From contig OY751491.1 in the NCBI GenBank assembly GCA_963565915.1, positions 1,364,001 through 1,428,000 of the forward strand: DNA of 64,000 bases, in the 5' to 3' direction. Shown in pieces: positions 22,601-33,237 of the stretch. Position numbers and translations under genes: made by a program. The notes beneath the pieces are model-generated. The model ran no database searches and had not been told where the DNA came from. It saw nothing but the letters and a program-made list of their open reading frames with translations. The stretch comes from Entoloma clypeatum (taxonomy: Eukaryota > Basidiomycota > Agaricomycetes > Agaricales > Entolomataceae). Each line of letters begins with the position of its first letter. Position 1 is the stretch's first letter.

Positions 22601-23499
22601 CCAGTGAGCCTGATGACGAACCGCGAGTACCCACTCCGGAACCCGAGCAAGTACCAGATCGACCGATCAGGGAACGACGAGTTCGGAAGATGCCAGGAAG
22701 CATCTATGGGGAAGACACTCCAGCGTCTGATCTTGAAAAATTAGATCGAAGACGGAGATTGGGCGGTCAAACGGCATGGATGAATGACCTCCTGATGGAG
22801 GCAATATCAGTCCAAGTTGGCATCGTTGAAATGTCCCATAAAGACATATACCCTCTTCCAAATAAAGAAGACTGGTATGCGGCTGAACGTAAAGAGCTAG
22901 ACATGCTCAAACGCCGCGGGGTGATCACGGAGCTAGTACCCCTGCCTGCAGGGAGGAAAGCTCTAAAGAACAAATGGGTTTACAACGAAAAGTCCGACGG
23001 GCGTCTGAAAGCACGCCTCGTCGCAAAAGGCTTCTCACAGGTAGAAGGGATCGACTTTGATCAGATCTTCTCACCAGTCGTAAGATATGAAACCGTCCGA
23101 TTAATACTGGCATTGACAGCCCTTGAAGGGTGGTTCATGACTCTTTTGGACGTCTCATCAGCCTTCCTCTATGGAACGCTCCGTGAAGTCATTTACATGC
23201 GACAGCCTGAGGGCTACATAGTAAAAGGGAAAGAACACCTCGTGTACCAACTATTCAAAGCTCTATATGGACTTAAGCAGGCCGCATTAGCCTGGTGGAG
23301 GGAACTTGATTCCTCCATGAAAAAGCTCGGCTTTGTCCGGCTTCACTCCGATGCGGGAGTGTTCATTCACAAAAGTACCAACGGGGAAATTGTAATTGCC
23401 GTCATCTATGTCGACGACTCTGCTTTTCTCGGCACAAACCGGGAATATACGCTAGAAAAGAAGAAGGCTTTCATGACAACATGGGAATGCAGGACCTAG
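19645..23499 (+). CDS. Copia E1 gag-pol polyprotein, partial
   Basis: A 1284-residue frame from ATG 19645 (MSTSRSAMD). Order: a gag-like N-terminus (FDGIDYQSWAEKMKSYL), aspartic protease WILDSGASLHFTH, a GAG-pre-integrase zinc region WHKRLGHP...CTGC, the integrase core with HSD, DGGGEF and RAERINRT as the D,D,E residues, then reverse transcriptase (ARLVAKGFSQ, LLDVSSAFLYG, YVDD). Compared with E2 it lacks one G just before the gap, so the frame ends at TAG 23497-23499. This is either a real frameshift or an error at the contig end. RNase H is missing because of the gap. Confidence 0.88.
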   Translation: MSTSRSAMDTITAFDGIDYQSWAEKMKSYLLHQGVWRIVSGDITRPVIADFTTTVSTPGPTAAAPPVLTTTVDQPGFRKEEKAWIRDDDVALGAIRLKVSEAIRRHIKDSISALDAWSELKDNYSKVSPAVIFGDFKAAATYKLSGRDPVPEIERLGSLFARLADSKFVVPDLMQAMILANAIPDAWSSLSTALFQVYDADDFTYKAVADSIISEYRHKYSVGSTRTSNEQARKISGTKRKGQDPKWERQQKPSTSQNDADEQPNSADPSTASEKKKGKGRWRNQKKSANTADNASEHVEETVEFVAPAIHFPPLPPPSFTTVTGRGKTTSTAQPDSARMQSLLQRMNPPPSQYTGLPSGKPSVWKKNDHVRKLARGIGARPSGSNLRILDTIIPDIDERPAKQRRVAPSIEESLKMMDIDHQSERMGPEQFEDGLIELDGSSHSSLKLDQMGKANNHAQTFEFMLASTDADSIDLFSDDLYKKYTKHFASCTHCKEKERAQWILDSGASLHFTHEFKDFAYYRPLKAKRFVQTAAKGKKLEILGVGAVPVRHTLNGETKTHLLRPVFYIPDMDTRLLSLGVFLNHGYKVDGMRGEINISKGLNKIQFSPHFIGQTIYWLDTEIRYDQIHAISSEITVETWHKRLGHPNDQALNKIPTSTKGVPKTLVREKSQKSCTGCLKGKMPNQSYPNSVTRAVKPFDLIHSDLKQISTASYHKYKYFLTFLDDFSSHVWVVLLRKKSGAITALKQFLAMIQNQFAATPKKWRVDGGGEFDEYKDVLADHGILIDVTLPYQHQQNGRAERINRTLWEKSQALRFDACLPPMWWEFCLEHAAFLYNRTPMQRLEWKTPYFRVTNEIPDMSSVRVFGCQAYVYIPKEKRRNSLESRSRLMIYLGSKPGVKGYRFMDPETNTIFMGGKAIFDESKYPRCHIDPLPENHPEMENPEPADEFEDLIPGSNDDDSHNETPHIPVPIEQDQPESDNELPASEPDDEPRVPTPEPEQVPDRPIRERRVRKMPGSIYGEDTPASDLEKLDRRRRLGGQTAWMNDLLMEAISVQVGIVEMSHKDIYPLPNKEDWYAAERKELDMLKRRGVITELVPLPAGRKALKNKWVYNEKSDGRLKARLVAKGFSQVEGIDFDQIFSPVVRYETVRLILALTALEGWFMTLLDVSSAFLYGTLREVIYMRQPEGYIVKGKEHLVYQLFKALYGLKQAALAWWRELDSSMKKLGFVRLHSDAGVFIHKSTNGEIVIAVIYVDDSAFLGTNREYTLEKKKAFMTTWECRT

Positions 23500-23517
23500 G
23501 TCACCTAGTGCCCGATG

Positions 23518-23717
23518 NNNNNNNNNNNNNNNNNNNNNNNNNNNNNNNNNNNNNNNNNNNNNNNNNNNNNNNNNNNNNNNNNNNNNNNNNNNNNNNNNNN
23601 NNNNNNNNNNNNNNNNNNNNNNNNNNNNNNNNNNNNNNNNNNNNNNNNNNNNNNNNNNNNNNNNNNNNNNNNNNNNNNNNNNNNNNNNNNNNNNNNNNNN
23701 NNNNNNNNNNNNNNNNN
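23518..23717. other. Assembly gap (200 N)
   Basis: Exactly 200 Ns, a conventional unknown-size gap, between the inward-facing 3' parts of two inverted copia copies. The missing parts should include both RT/RNase H ends and any 3' LTRs. Confidence 0.98.
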
Positions 23718-26700
23718 TTGCCTTATTTGGATAGAGAGAAATTCTTTCGGTTCCCCATCAGGCACAAGGTGCCCTAGGTCCCTACATTCCCATGTGGTCA
23801 TGAAGGCCTTCTTTTTCTCTAGCGTATATTCCCGGTTTGTGCCGAGAAAAGCAGAGTCGTCGACATAGATGACGGCGATTACAATTTCCCCGTTGGTACT
23901 TTTGTGAATGAACACTCCCGCATCGGAGTGAAGCCGGACAAAGCCAAGCTTTTTCATGGAGGAATCAAGTTCCCTCCACCAGGCTAATGCGGCCTGCTTA
24001 AGTCCATATAGAGCTTTGAATAGTTGGTACACGAGGTGTTCTTTCCCTTTTACTATGTAGCCCTCAGGCTGTCGCATGTAAATGACTTCACGGAGCGTTC
24101 CATAGAGGAAGGCTGATGAGACGTCCAAAAGTGTCATGAACCACCCTTCAAGGGCTGTCAATGCCAGTATTAGTCGGACGGTTTCATATCTTACAACTGG
24201 TGAGAAGATCTGATCAAAGTCGATCCCTTCTACCTGTGAAAAGCCTTTTGCGACAAGGCGTGCTTTCAGACGCCCATCGGATTTTTTGTTATAGACCCAT
24301 TTGTTCCTTAGAGCTTTCCTCCCTGCAGGCAGGGGTACTAGCTCCGTGATCACCCCGCGGCGTTTGAGCATGTCTAGCTCTTTACGTTCAGCTGCATACC
24401 AGTCTTCTTTATTTGGAAGAGGGTATATGTCTTTATGGGACATTTCAACAATGCCAACTTGGATTGATATTGCCTCCATCAGGAGGTCATTCATCCATGC
24501 CGTTTGACCGCCCAATCTCCGTCTTCGATCTAATTTTTCAAGATCAGACGCTGGAGTGTCTTCCCCATAGATGCTTCCTGGCATCTTCCGAACTCGTCGT
24601 TCCCTGATCGGTTGATCTGGTACTTGCTCGGGTTCCAGAGTGGGTACTCGCGGTTTGTCATCAGGCTCACTGGCAGGCAATTCGTTGTCTGATTCAGGTT
24701 GATCCTGTTCAATGGGAACTGGGTTATGAGGTGTTTCGTTGTGACTATCGTCGTCATTGCTGCCGGGAATGAGATCCTCAAACTCATCAGCCGGCTCTGG
24801 GTTTTCCATTTCTGGGTGGTTTTCTGGCAACGGGTCAATGTGGCATCTAGGGTACTTGCTTTCATCAAAGATAGCTTTCCCGCCCATGAAAATCGTGTTG
24901 GTCTCAGGATCCATGAAGCGGTATCCTTTGACCCCTGGTTTCGATCCGAGATAGATCATCAATCGGGATCTTGACTCCAGGGAGTTCCTACGTTTCTCCT
25001 TTGGAATATATACATATGCCTGACATCCAAATACTCTGACGCTGGACATGTCGGGGATCTCATTGGTCACCCTGAAGTAAGGGGTTTTCCATTCAAGACG
25101 CTGCATGGGGGTTCTGTTGTAGAGAAATGCTGCGTGTTCCAAACAGAATTCCCACCACATAGGCGGTAAGCATGCATCGAAGCGCAATGCCTGAGATTTT
25201 TCCCATAGTGTTCGATTGATCCTTTCTGCTCTACCATTCTGCTGGTGCTGATATGGGAGCGTGACGTTGATCAGAATTCCATGATCGGCAAGTACATCCT
25301 TGTATTCGTCAAATTCTCCACCTCCATCAACCCGCCATTTTTTAGGGGTGGCGGCGAATTGATTCTGGATCATCGCAAGGAATTGTTTCAGCGCCGTGAT
25401 GGCGCCTGACTTTTTCCTAAGCAAGACGACCCAGACATGGGAGGAAAAGTCATCCAAAAAGGTAAGGAAATATTTGTACTTGTGGTACGATGCCGTGGAT
25501 ATCTGTTTCAAGTCCGAATGGATCAAATCAAAGGGTTTGACAGCCCTTGTCACCGAGTTAGGGTAAGATTGATTCGGCATTTTCCCTTTTAGACACCCCG
25601 TGCAGCTTTCCTGTGATTTCTCACGTACTAGCGTTTTGGGTACTCCTTTGGTACTGGTGGGAATCTTATTGAGCGCCTGGTCATTTGGGTGACCAAGGCG
25701 TTTATGCCAGATTTCAACAGTGATTTCGCTAGAGATCGCGTGGATTTGGTCATAGCGTATTTCACTGTCTAACCAATAAATGGTTTGTCCAAGAATGTGA
25801 GGCGAGAACTGTATTTTGTTCTGTCCTTTGAAGATGTTAATTTCTCCGCGCATTCCGTCTACTTTGTAACCGTGATTAAGGAAGACGCCTAGGGACAATA
25901 GGCGTGTGTCCATGTCCGGAATGTAGAATACAGGTCGGAGAAGGTGGGTTTTTACTTCCCCATTTAGGGTATGCCGTACTGGAACGGCCCCAACTCCGAG
26001 AATTTCCAGTTTCTTTCCCTTTGCAGCTGTTTGGACAAATCGCTTAGCCTTGAGAGGCCTGTAGTACGCGAAGTCTTTAAACTCATGGGTAAAGTGTAAC
26101 GAGGCACCGGAGTCTAAGATCCATTGTGCGCGTTCTTTCTCCTTACAGTGTGTGCATGACGCAAAGTGCTTTGTATATTTTTTATATAGATCGCTGTCAA
26201 TATGATCCATACATTCTGCACTAGTACTAGCTAATATTTTACACGTCTGAAAGGAGGTGTTATTAGTTTTCCTTAATTGGTCAGATTTAGGAGAGGGATG
26301 TGACGAACCGTCAAGTTCAATCAGCCCATCTTCGAATTGTTCCGGCCCCATCCGCTCGCTTTGATGGTCTATGTCCATCATCTTCAGTGATTCTTCTATC
26401 GACAGGGCTACGCGACGCTGTTTAGCCGGCCTTTTGTCGATGTCAGGAATGATGGTGTCTAGGATACGAAGGTTCGACCCTGAGGGGCGAGCACCAATGC
26501 CGCGCGCGAGTTTGCGGACATGGTCGTTCTTTTTCCACATGGATGGTCTTCCAGAAGGAAGTCCGGTGTACTGTGACGGAGGTGGGTTCATACGCTGCAG
26601 GAGCGACTGCATTCTTGCGGAATCGGGCTGGGCGGTACTTGTCGTTTTCCCGCGACCAGTGACGGTGGTGAAGGACGGTGCCGGAAGAGGAGGGAAGTGG

Positions 26701-27629
26701 ATGGCGGGAGCAACAAACTCAACCGTTTCCTCCACATGTTTGGACGTGTTGTTCGCAGTGTTGGCGTTTTTCTTCTGATTGCGCCATCGTCCTTTTCCCT
26801 TCTTCTTTTCAGAAGCGGTACTATGGTCGGTCGAGTTAGGCTGCTCGTCAGCATCGTTCTGCGAGGTACTCGGCTTTTGCTGCCTTTCCCATTTGGGGTC
26901 CTGCCCCTTGCGTTTTGTCCCGGAAATCTTCCGGGCCTGCTCATTGGACGCACGAGTAGACCCGACCGAATACTTGCGCCTGTATTCCGAGATGATGCTC
27001 TCAGCGACGGCTTTGTAGGTGAAGTCGTCGGCGTCGTAGACCTGGAAAAGGGCGGTGGAGAGTGATGACCAGGCGTCGGGAATTGCATTGGCGAGGATCA
27101 TTGCCTGCATCAGGTCGGGTACGACAAAGTTCGAATCGGCGAGCCGAGCGAAAAGAGACCCCAGGCGTTCGATTTCAGGTACGGGGTCGCGTCCTGACAG
27201 CTTGAAGGTGGCGGCGGTTTTGAAATCACCGAAGATGACAGCCGGGGATACCTTGGAGTAGTTATCTTTTAGCGATTTCCACACGTCAAGTGCCGAGGTG
27301 CTGTCCTTGATGTGGCGTCTGATCGCCTCAGAGACCTTCAGGCGTATCGCCCCAAGGGCGACGTCGTCGTCCCTGATCCAAGCTTTCTCTTCCTTACGGA
27401 AGCCGGGCTGGTCGATCGTGGTAGTCAGCACAGGGGGAGCAGCAGCAGTAGCTCCAGGGGTGGAGACCGTGGTGGTGAAGTCAGCGATCACGGGACGAGT
27501 GATGTCGCCAGAGACGATGCGCCAGACTCCTTGATGGAGGAGGTAAGACTTCATCTTTTCGGCCCAGCTCTGGTAGTCGATACCGTCGAAGGGGGTGATG
27601 ATGACAAGGGCAGAGCGAGAGGTAGACAT
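23718..27629 (-). CDS. Copia E2 gag-pol polyprotein, partial
   Basis: Open from ATG 27629 (MSTSRSALV) into the N gap with no internal stop. It has the same domain order as E1: gag-like N-terminus, protease DSGAS, GAG-pre-integrase, integrase D,D,E and RT with YVDD. It continues past the point of the E1 frameshift (DLGHLVPDGEPKEFLSIQ). Coding capacity looks intact as far as it can be seen, which suggests recent activity. Confidence 0.87.
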
Positions 27630-27992
27630 TTTAGATGAATCTAAGAAAGGGTTCCCAATCAGTGATGTGTTGTGAATATGATTCAAGAAAACAATTAAAT
27701 GATTCCTTATGACATTTTCCCTTTAGGAATAGCGGTCATGGGAAAACCCTTTATATGTCAGAAACGTTATAAGGTGCGATCAACGTTTCCACATGGAGTG
27801 TACTAGGTCAATCCCCTTAGGGACATCTCATGACAGGTACTTGTCGTAATGACGTTCCCAGGTTCATATGTGAAGAAGTAAGACTCAGAACCTAGATCTT
27901 TCGATCGGTTCTTTGCCAACCAGGGTAGAGTGGGCAGGTACTCGCTGTTGCCAGCGTTTCCCAAGTCCCTCTGCTATCCGGGGCCCATAACC

Positions 27993-28301
27993 TGTTGAAG
28001 TTCCACCTGGGCGCTAGCCACAGGTGTACTGAGCAACATAGCTACAGTGGAAGTACTCTACGATACCGCTATGGTCACTTACATGGTTTGGAGGGGTAAG
28101 GCTGGTGAGAGCGGTTGAGGCTGGTAAGAGCGATGGAGCTGGTTAAGAGTCAAGAGACAACTTGTTGATATTGACAGTTTCCTGGTCTTATATACCGTAC
28201 TACTGTTTGTACCAACCAAACAAGTATGTAATGAAGATATGTAAAGGTCACGTGATGTAATCTAATCTAATCTAATCTATGTGATGGGAAAAGTTTCAAC
28301 A
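27993..28301 (-). repeat. 5' LTR of copia E2 (309 bp)
   Basis: Reverse complement of the E1 LTR with scattered differences. Read on the minus strand it starts TGTTGAAAC and ends TTCAACA. The U5 GTAAGT donor-like site is kept. Confidence 0.85.
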
Positions 28302-28419
28302 AAATCGACGTGGTATCGTAGGTTGAAGTCCACTCAGAGGTAGGTTGAAAATCGCCGTGGAACGGTAGATGACCACTGTTCAAGCTGAATGGCATTGACT
28401 TTATTTGGCTGAGATCAAC

Positions 28420-28680
28420 CTAGTAAGTAGTCCGTACAGGCGAGCATTGCATCGCGCATGGAGTCGCAAACTCTCCATATTCCAATAGGATTGGCCAAGG
28501 GATTGCCTCGAAGAATATGGGACCCAAGACGACTGGGTGGCACTGAGGGTGATATTCGCGTCCGTAATTCCACAGAGACAGACTCGGGTGGCAAATGAAT
28601 TTTGCGACGGTATCGGTCGGTGCTATTCGGAAGGAAGACATGTATGTTCCAAGGGCGTCGATGAACTTCTTGTATCATGC
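28420..28680 (-). pseudogene. Possible gene fragment with one frameshift
   Basis: Two minus-strand frames look protein-like and abut. One reads HPSLSLWNYGREYHPQ and FFEAIPWP; the other continues PIGIWRVCDSMRDAMLAC and stops. A single-base indel near CCAATCCTATTGG would join them. The pattern is loosely like small mushroom-specific domains of the DUF6699 kind, but this is weak. The rest of 28307-28944 holds nothing else I recognise. Confidence 0.25.
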
Positions 28681-28944
28681 ACGGCTGACTAGTCTTCGAC
28701 ATTGAAAGAGACCAGTAAATGACTACTAGACAATCGATTTGATATCTGGCTCGACTTGACGAACACAAGAAATATCAGTTGGGTTTTCAAAATAAGGGTA
28801 CAACATCGGAAACAAGGCCCGGGGGACAAGGAACACAGGCTCAAAGTCGGGGGTTCGGAAAACAACAGAAAAACGGACAGATGTCAAGAATCTTTTTCGA
28901 CGTATCATGACAGATTCGCCATGATCAATGAAAAACGCCGTCAA

Positions 28945-29626
28945 TCAGATATTGTAGATGTAAGCAGCAATGCCTTCGTAGGTGTAGCCAAGGTTCTGTG
29001 AGGCGTTGTCCCTTTCAGCAGCGGACAACGTGTAGAAATGGTCCGTCCCTCCACCGCTATACAAACGGTACAGTGGAACCGTCCCACAGTCTTGGTTAGG
29101 GTAAACATAGCCCGCGACGCCCTCGTTGCTGTATCCCAAGTTCTGGGCCGCGTTGTCCCTTTCTGGGGCTGAAGTGGTATAGAAGTGGTCGGAGACAGTG
29201 GGTTGATAGAGACGATAGAGTGGGACGGTGAAGGTCTGCCGGGAAGGGAAGATGCTGCCGGTATGGCCCTCGGCGCTGTACCCGAGTTTGGTTACAGCGT
29301 TCTGATACTCGGCGGAGTTGGTGGTGTAGAAGTGATCGATGGCGCTGGGTTGATAGGCTCGGAGGAACTGAACAGCCAGACTGCTGGCCGCGCAAGTGGG
29401 AGGCGGCGGCGGGGGAGGAGTGGGAGTGGGGCAAATGCACGTGGGGATCGGGGTCGGAGTGGGGCAGTACCAAGGGGGGCCTGGCAGAGTCTGGGGAGAT
29501 ATGGTCGGGCGTGGCTCGGTGCATTCCATGTTCATTACAACATACCTCGACGCCATTGGCGGGGATGGCTACCACTGGGTAAGCGACGAAAGTGGAGAGG
29601 GCAATGAGAGCGATGGTGAGCTTCAT
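28945..29626 (-). CDS. Secreted DUF5648-type repeat protein, copy 1
   Basis: Exons 29626-29546 and 29490-28945 with a 55-nt intron (GTATGT...CCCAG, phase 0); 208 residues. The signal peptide MKLTIALIALSTFVAYPVVA is followed by a Thr/Pro-rich linker with Cys (PTPTPIPTCICPTP), then three repeats of about 45 residues built on (L/F)YRxYxP...DHFYTT...ERDNAxxxLGYxxEGxAGYVxP. That is the DUF5648 pattern, found in secreted or surface proteins and thought to be binding modules. The product is probably extracellular. It is one of five paralogues between 28.9 and 41.7 kb and the left arm of an inverted duplication with copy 2. Confidence 0.85.
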
Positions 29627-29895
29627 GCTTTGTTGGACGCCTTCGAGAAGAAAGTGTTGCATGACTTTGTCGAATGTAGTGGCCTTTTATCCTCCTCGAT
29701 TGTTTGGTCCCGATAAATTTCATGCATATGAAATAGAATAAACGTCAATTTCTCGAATCCAATACACACAGAGTTACTTGCCTTGTCACGCTCGAGGTTA
29801 TCAACTGGCGCTTAACGCGGGAGGTACAGAAAAACAAAGCTGCATGACGGGCGTTGACCAACTCGGTTTAGCGTGAATGTGAAAGGGGAAATGTT
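28945..29895 (-). repeat. Left arm of inverted duplication
   Basis: This segment (DUF5648 copy 1 plus about 270 bp of upstream DNA) recurs in inverted orientation at about 33238-34180. Identity is very high in the coding part and falls off beyond about 29830; the coding-side boundary is just past the stop codon. The spacer is about 3.3 kb. Confidence 0.75.
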
Positions 29896-32800
29896 GATGA
29901 GTCATGACGCGTTTGATGTTTTCGCACACTGGGCAAGTAACACGTCGGCAGCTTACTGACTTGTCAGGCTCGGAACCTTCGGATTGGACCCGATCGTCGC
30001 TTCTTCCCAAGCTTGAAAGGTGATTATCAGTGGATCGTGCAGCAGCGTATGTATGTAGGAGGAGGAGATGAACTACACTCAATTCCGAACTTCGATCTCA
30101 CCTTGGGCTATCCCTGAGTTCCGATTTGATGACATTTCCGTCCCTTGGAGCAAGTTCATCATCTTCCGCGCAAATCCAGGATTGCTGATGCTTGTGTAAG
30201 TTCGAGGTGACCCTGCATTCGGAATCATTCTACGCCCGATGTCAACTGGAAGTTGTACTTCAGCCACCTGCCAGTGTCTGTTATGTTCCAAAGAATCAAC
30301 CACGGGGCGTTATAACGGGTTTCAGGGAAGCGATGGAAGAGCCTTGTAATCCTGGCCCTTCAACTTTGAGAATGATGAGATGAGCCTTATCAAATTTATG
30401 ACTCTTCACCTCGCTTTCCCCCACGTACCCCCACTTGTGCAAGATGAAGAGAACGGCGATCAGATGTCAAGATGCAGGTCGGAGGTGGAGCGACTGAACA
30501 GGCGCCGAATGCAATCCAAGGATGTAAGTAAAGACCGTGAAAGTTCTTTGGAGTGTTGCACAATCCGAACGAGGAGAGAGGGACTGCTATCGGGCCACCG
30601 GATGGGATGGATAAGAAGGTTGCATGCATGTCAGACGTATCAAGCGGTGACGGGGGTCGGTGTATTGATGGATGATGCCAGAGAGACTTGATGAGGGAGC
30701 CAAGAGTAGTGCTAGTGCTACGAATATAAATCGACGCAGAGTGTCTGGCTCATTTTCGGTTGACTTGGAAGTTGACTTCGAGCCACCCATATCATCTATG
30801 CTGACTTGACTGCCGTCAGACACTCAGTGGCCAAGAGACGTACCACATACCAAGGTAGGTCAACCCAGGAGAGTGGATTAGAATTGCTGCGTTGAATCAG
30901 GGCCTGTCGCTTCAAGTCACGATATGGACTGTGGGTGAGTGAACGTGTGTACGTGGGACAAACATACTTCGTTCTGTCTGGATTACATACAACCACTACT
31001 TACACGCAACGTCAACAAGTTTCAAACCGGCGCCTGCAACTGCACATTCAGAGTGGTAGGAAGAGTTTCAGTGCCTGGTTTTTGCCCTTCGGGTCGACGA
31101 AACCCCAGACCACTTGGACACCCCGAAGCGACGACTCACCCCTCCACAGCCAATGTCGCTATTACCCGGCCGAGGAGCTTAATGTCGAGATAAGTGACCA
31201 GTGATGAGTATTGCCTTTTGTAACGGAGAGTTCACAGAATACCTCCTGGCTTGCCTCGGCTTGGTTAAAATCCGCTGGGAGGCCTGACGGCGCAGCCAGT
31301 ACTGGTTTTTTCGGATTCAGCCCTTCAATTTGACCACTATTGTAAAACGCCTGTAGGCTGCACCGTGACATAGTACTTTCTCAATATCCGTTCTCAGAGT
31401 TTGATCCATAGAACAGCATTATTTGATCATATCATGGGTACTCAAGGCTATGGTGCGGGCCATCGCGCGGTGTTACGTGAGAGGAACGCTACTCTTGCTC
31501 CTGTCCTGGCAATTCTCGGTTTTGGAGCGGTTCGGAATATCTTTAGGGCTGTTATTCGAACCCATTTACCCATCTTTGGACGAAACGAAGGCTAGGGCTC
31601 GTGTCTCCGTCCCGGGCCACCGGCACCAATTAACAAGTCAAAAGTCGACAAACACTTTTGTCTACGGATATTGAGCTCATCCATGTTTGCAACGTGAAAT
31701 ATCGCCGCACGGTAAGTCAGATTGAAACAATTGGTCCTATTACCACACAACAACAGTTTCTGATTCATTTCCTCAATGCCGTTTGAATGCAGGTCGCTCT
31801 GATTCCCATCTCCCTGGATGTCAATATACCAGGTTGTCCACGGTGGTTCTCCATCGCCGAGAATTCTGGACAATACTTATGGGTAATTGTTCCGTTACCT
31901 TCATCTCGTGGAGCATGACATGCGACCGCGGTGAAATCTTTGCGCATGGGCGCCATAGGAAATCATCCAGGGTTGAACGTCAATCAATCCTGCCGTGATG
32001 AACTGAATTTCAGGTGGGCGATGCAAAGAGTCTTGTGAGCGCAGAACTTCAACAGGGTTGTTCAAGGCCTTCTAAAACGATTGTCCAACCAACGTAATGT
32101 TAACTTGATTGTGACCAACTGACGCCGGCGGGCAGGTTAGATCCGCACAGTCTCTGGTTATCTGTTGTGTTTCCGTGTTGTATGTGACAACGGCCTCTAT
32201 CGTATTGACTCGGAAGATCATTTCCTCGATGTCTGCCACTGCCACACAAGGCATCACTCCCATTTCGGCGGCGGAGGGTGGGTTCATCAGTTGCTGTGGC
32301 CGTTGATACATTTTGTCGGGTTCAGGTCAAAGTTCTGACAGAATTTTCTCAAGATCAGGGTCACCTGAACTTACACAAGCCTCCAGAAGCTTCCCAGAGA
32401 GGGGAATTGTGGCATGTGTGCTTCATACACCTGTATATCTCATTTTTTTGAGGTATGTTCATCAACGTGCATTTCCGAAAAACATTTGGGCTCATATGTA
32501 TGTAGTCACTTCCGTTCTATAGGCGCTGCAACTTCACGTTTATCCCCGGCACTAATTGGCATGTCCTAGCCAAGGGTCCACGTAAACCTACGACGGCATG
32601 ATTATCACGCTGGTGTTCTCATTCATATGAACGTCAGGCCCCAGGGTCACTTCAATTGTGTTCACAGTTGTGTGTTTTCCTGACATACGGCCCGGAACTG
32701 GGGATCGTGATGATTCTTCAGAAGTCCTACTGAACGGGTACGATTATGGTTAGAGTGAGTGAGGTTTTCACCGTGGCAGCGGATGTGAATTCCTACCCTG

Positions 32801-33237
32801 AATTATTTTGTCTAGTTTGGCACCACGGATCAGAAAGAGCATGATTATGAGGAGCCGCTATAACGCCCAATTGAGGTTCGCAAGAGTGAAATAACAGTGT
32901 ATAGTCTACACCGGCGCCAAACATTGCGGACCACTAAGGACAGGTTGCATTGTTCAAGGTTTGTCTCCCCGCCGAGCTTGTTCGCGATGACTTGAAAGGA
33001 CTCGATGAAGCAGGGCGAGGTTGACAACGGATGCAGAACAATTCATCTACAAGACCAAATGATCAACATACTCGACGATTCGGTCAGGGGTCAGGGGTAC
33101 CTCAAGGTGAGATACCCTCTATGTCAAGGGAAGAGAAGACAGAAACAGGTCTAGCTTTTCGATATACAGACGCACCGCGCCTGTAAGCTTCCACTGTGTG
33201 ACGGGGTGTACGAGAAGCGTCGAAGCCTCAGTCAAGT
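29896..33237. other. Spacer with scattered coding-like fragments
   Basis: No complete gene was recognised. On the minus strand several short open segments look weakly protein-like, for example 31599-31873 (PPWTTWYIDIQGDGNQSDL) and 32072-32311 (EEMIFRVNTIEAVVTYNTE). They could be exons of one minus-strand gene or a decayed gene, but I could not join them with consistent splice sites or name a family. Confidence 0.3.

Larger units (their letters stand above)
18974..23517 (+). mobile_element. Ty1/copia retrotransposon, copy E1, 3' end in assembly gap
   Basis: The element runs from its 5' LTR (18974-19283) through the leader and gag-pol and breaks off at the N gap inside reverse transcriptase. 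The PBS GGTTATGGGCCC (19284) directly follows the LTR and matches the anticodon-arm region of initiator tRNA-Met, the half-tRNA priming used by Drosophila copia. The right half (rest of RT, RNase H, PPT, 3' LTR) is not in the sequence. A closely related copy E2 lies in the opposite orientation across the gap. Confidence 0.9.
23718..28301 (-). mobile_element. Ty1/copia retrotransposon, copy E2, inverted
   Basis: Same family as E1, opposite orientation. It has an LTR at 27993-28301, PBS (GGTTATGGGCCCC on the minus strand) at 27992-27980, and gag-pol running left into the gap. It differs from E1 at scattered residues and in a divergent stretch before the protease, so it is not a mere assembly copy of E1. 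The base pairs just outside its LTR (28302-28306) are AAATC, the same as left of E1. Confidence 0.88.

Noticed and set aside
26371..27065. Plus-strand ORFs of 68-135 codons inside copia E2 (and their mirrors in E1)
   Set aside because: They are antisense shadows of the gag-pol frame, with low-complexity translations.
29096..29662. 188-codon minus ORF overlapping DUF5648 copy 1 (mirror at 33463-34029)
   Set aside because: Only its first 27 codons from the internal ATG are real (exon 1). The rest is the intron and the wrong frame of exon 2.
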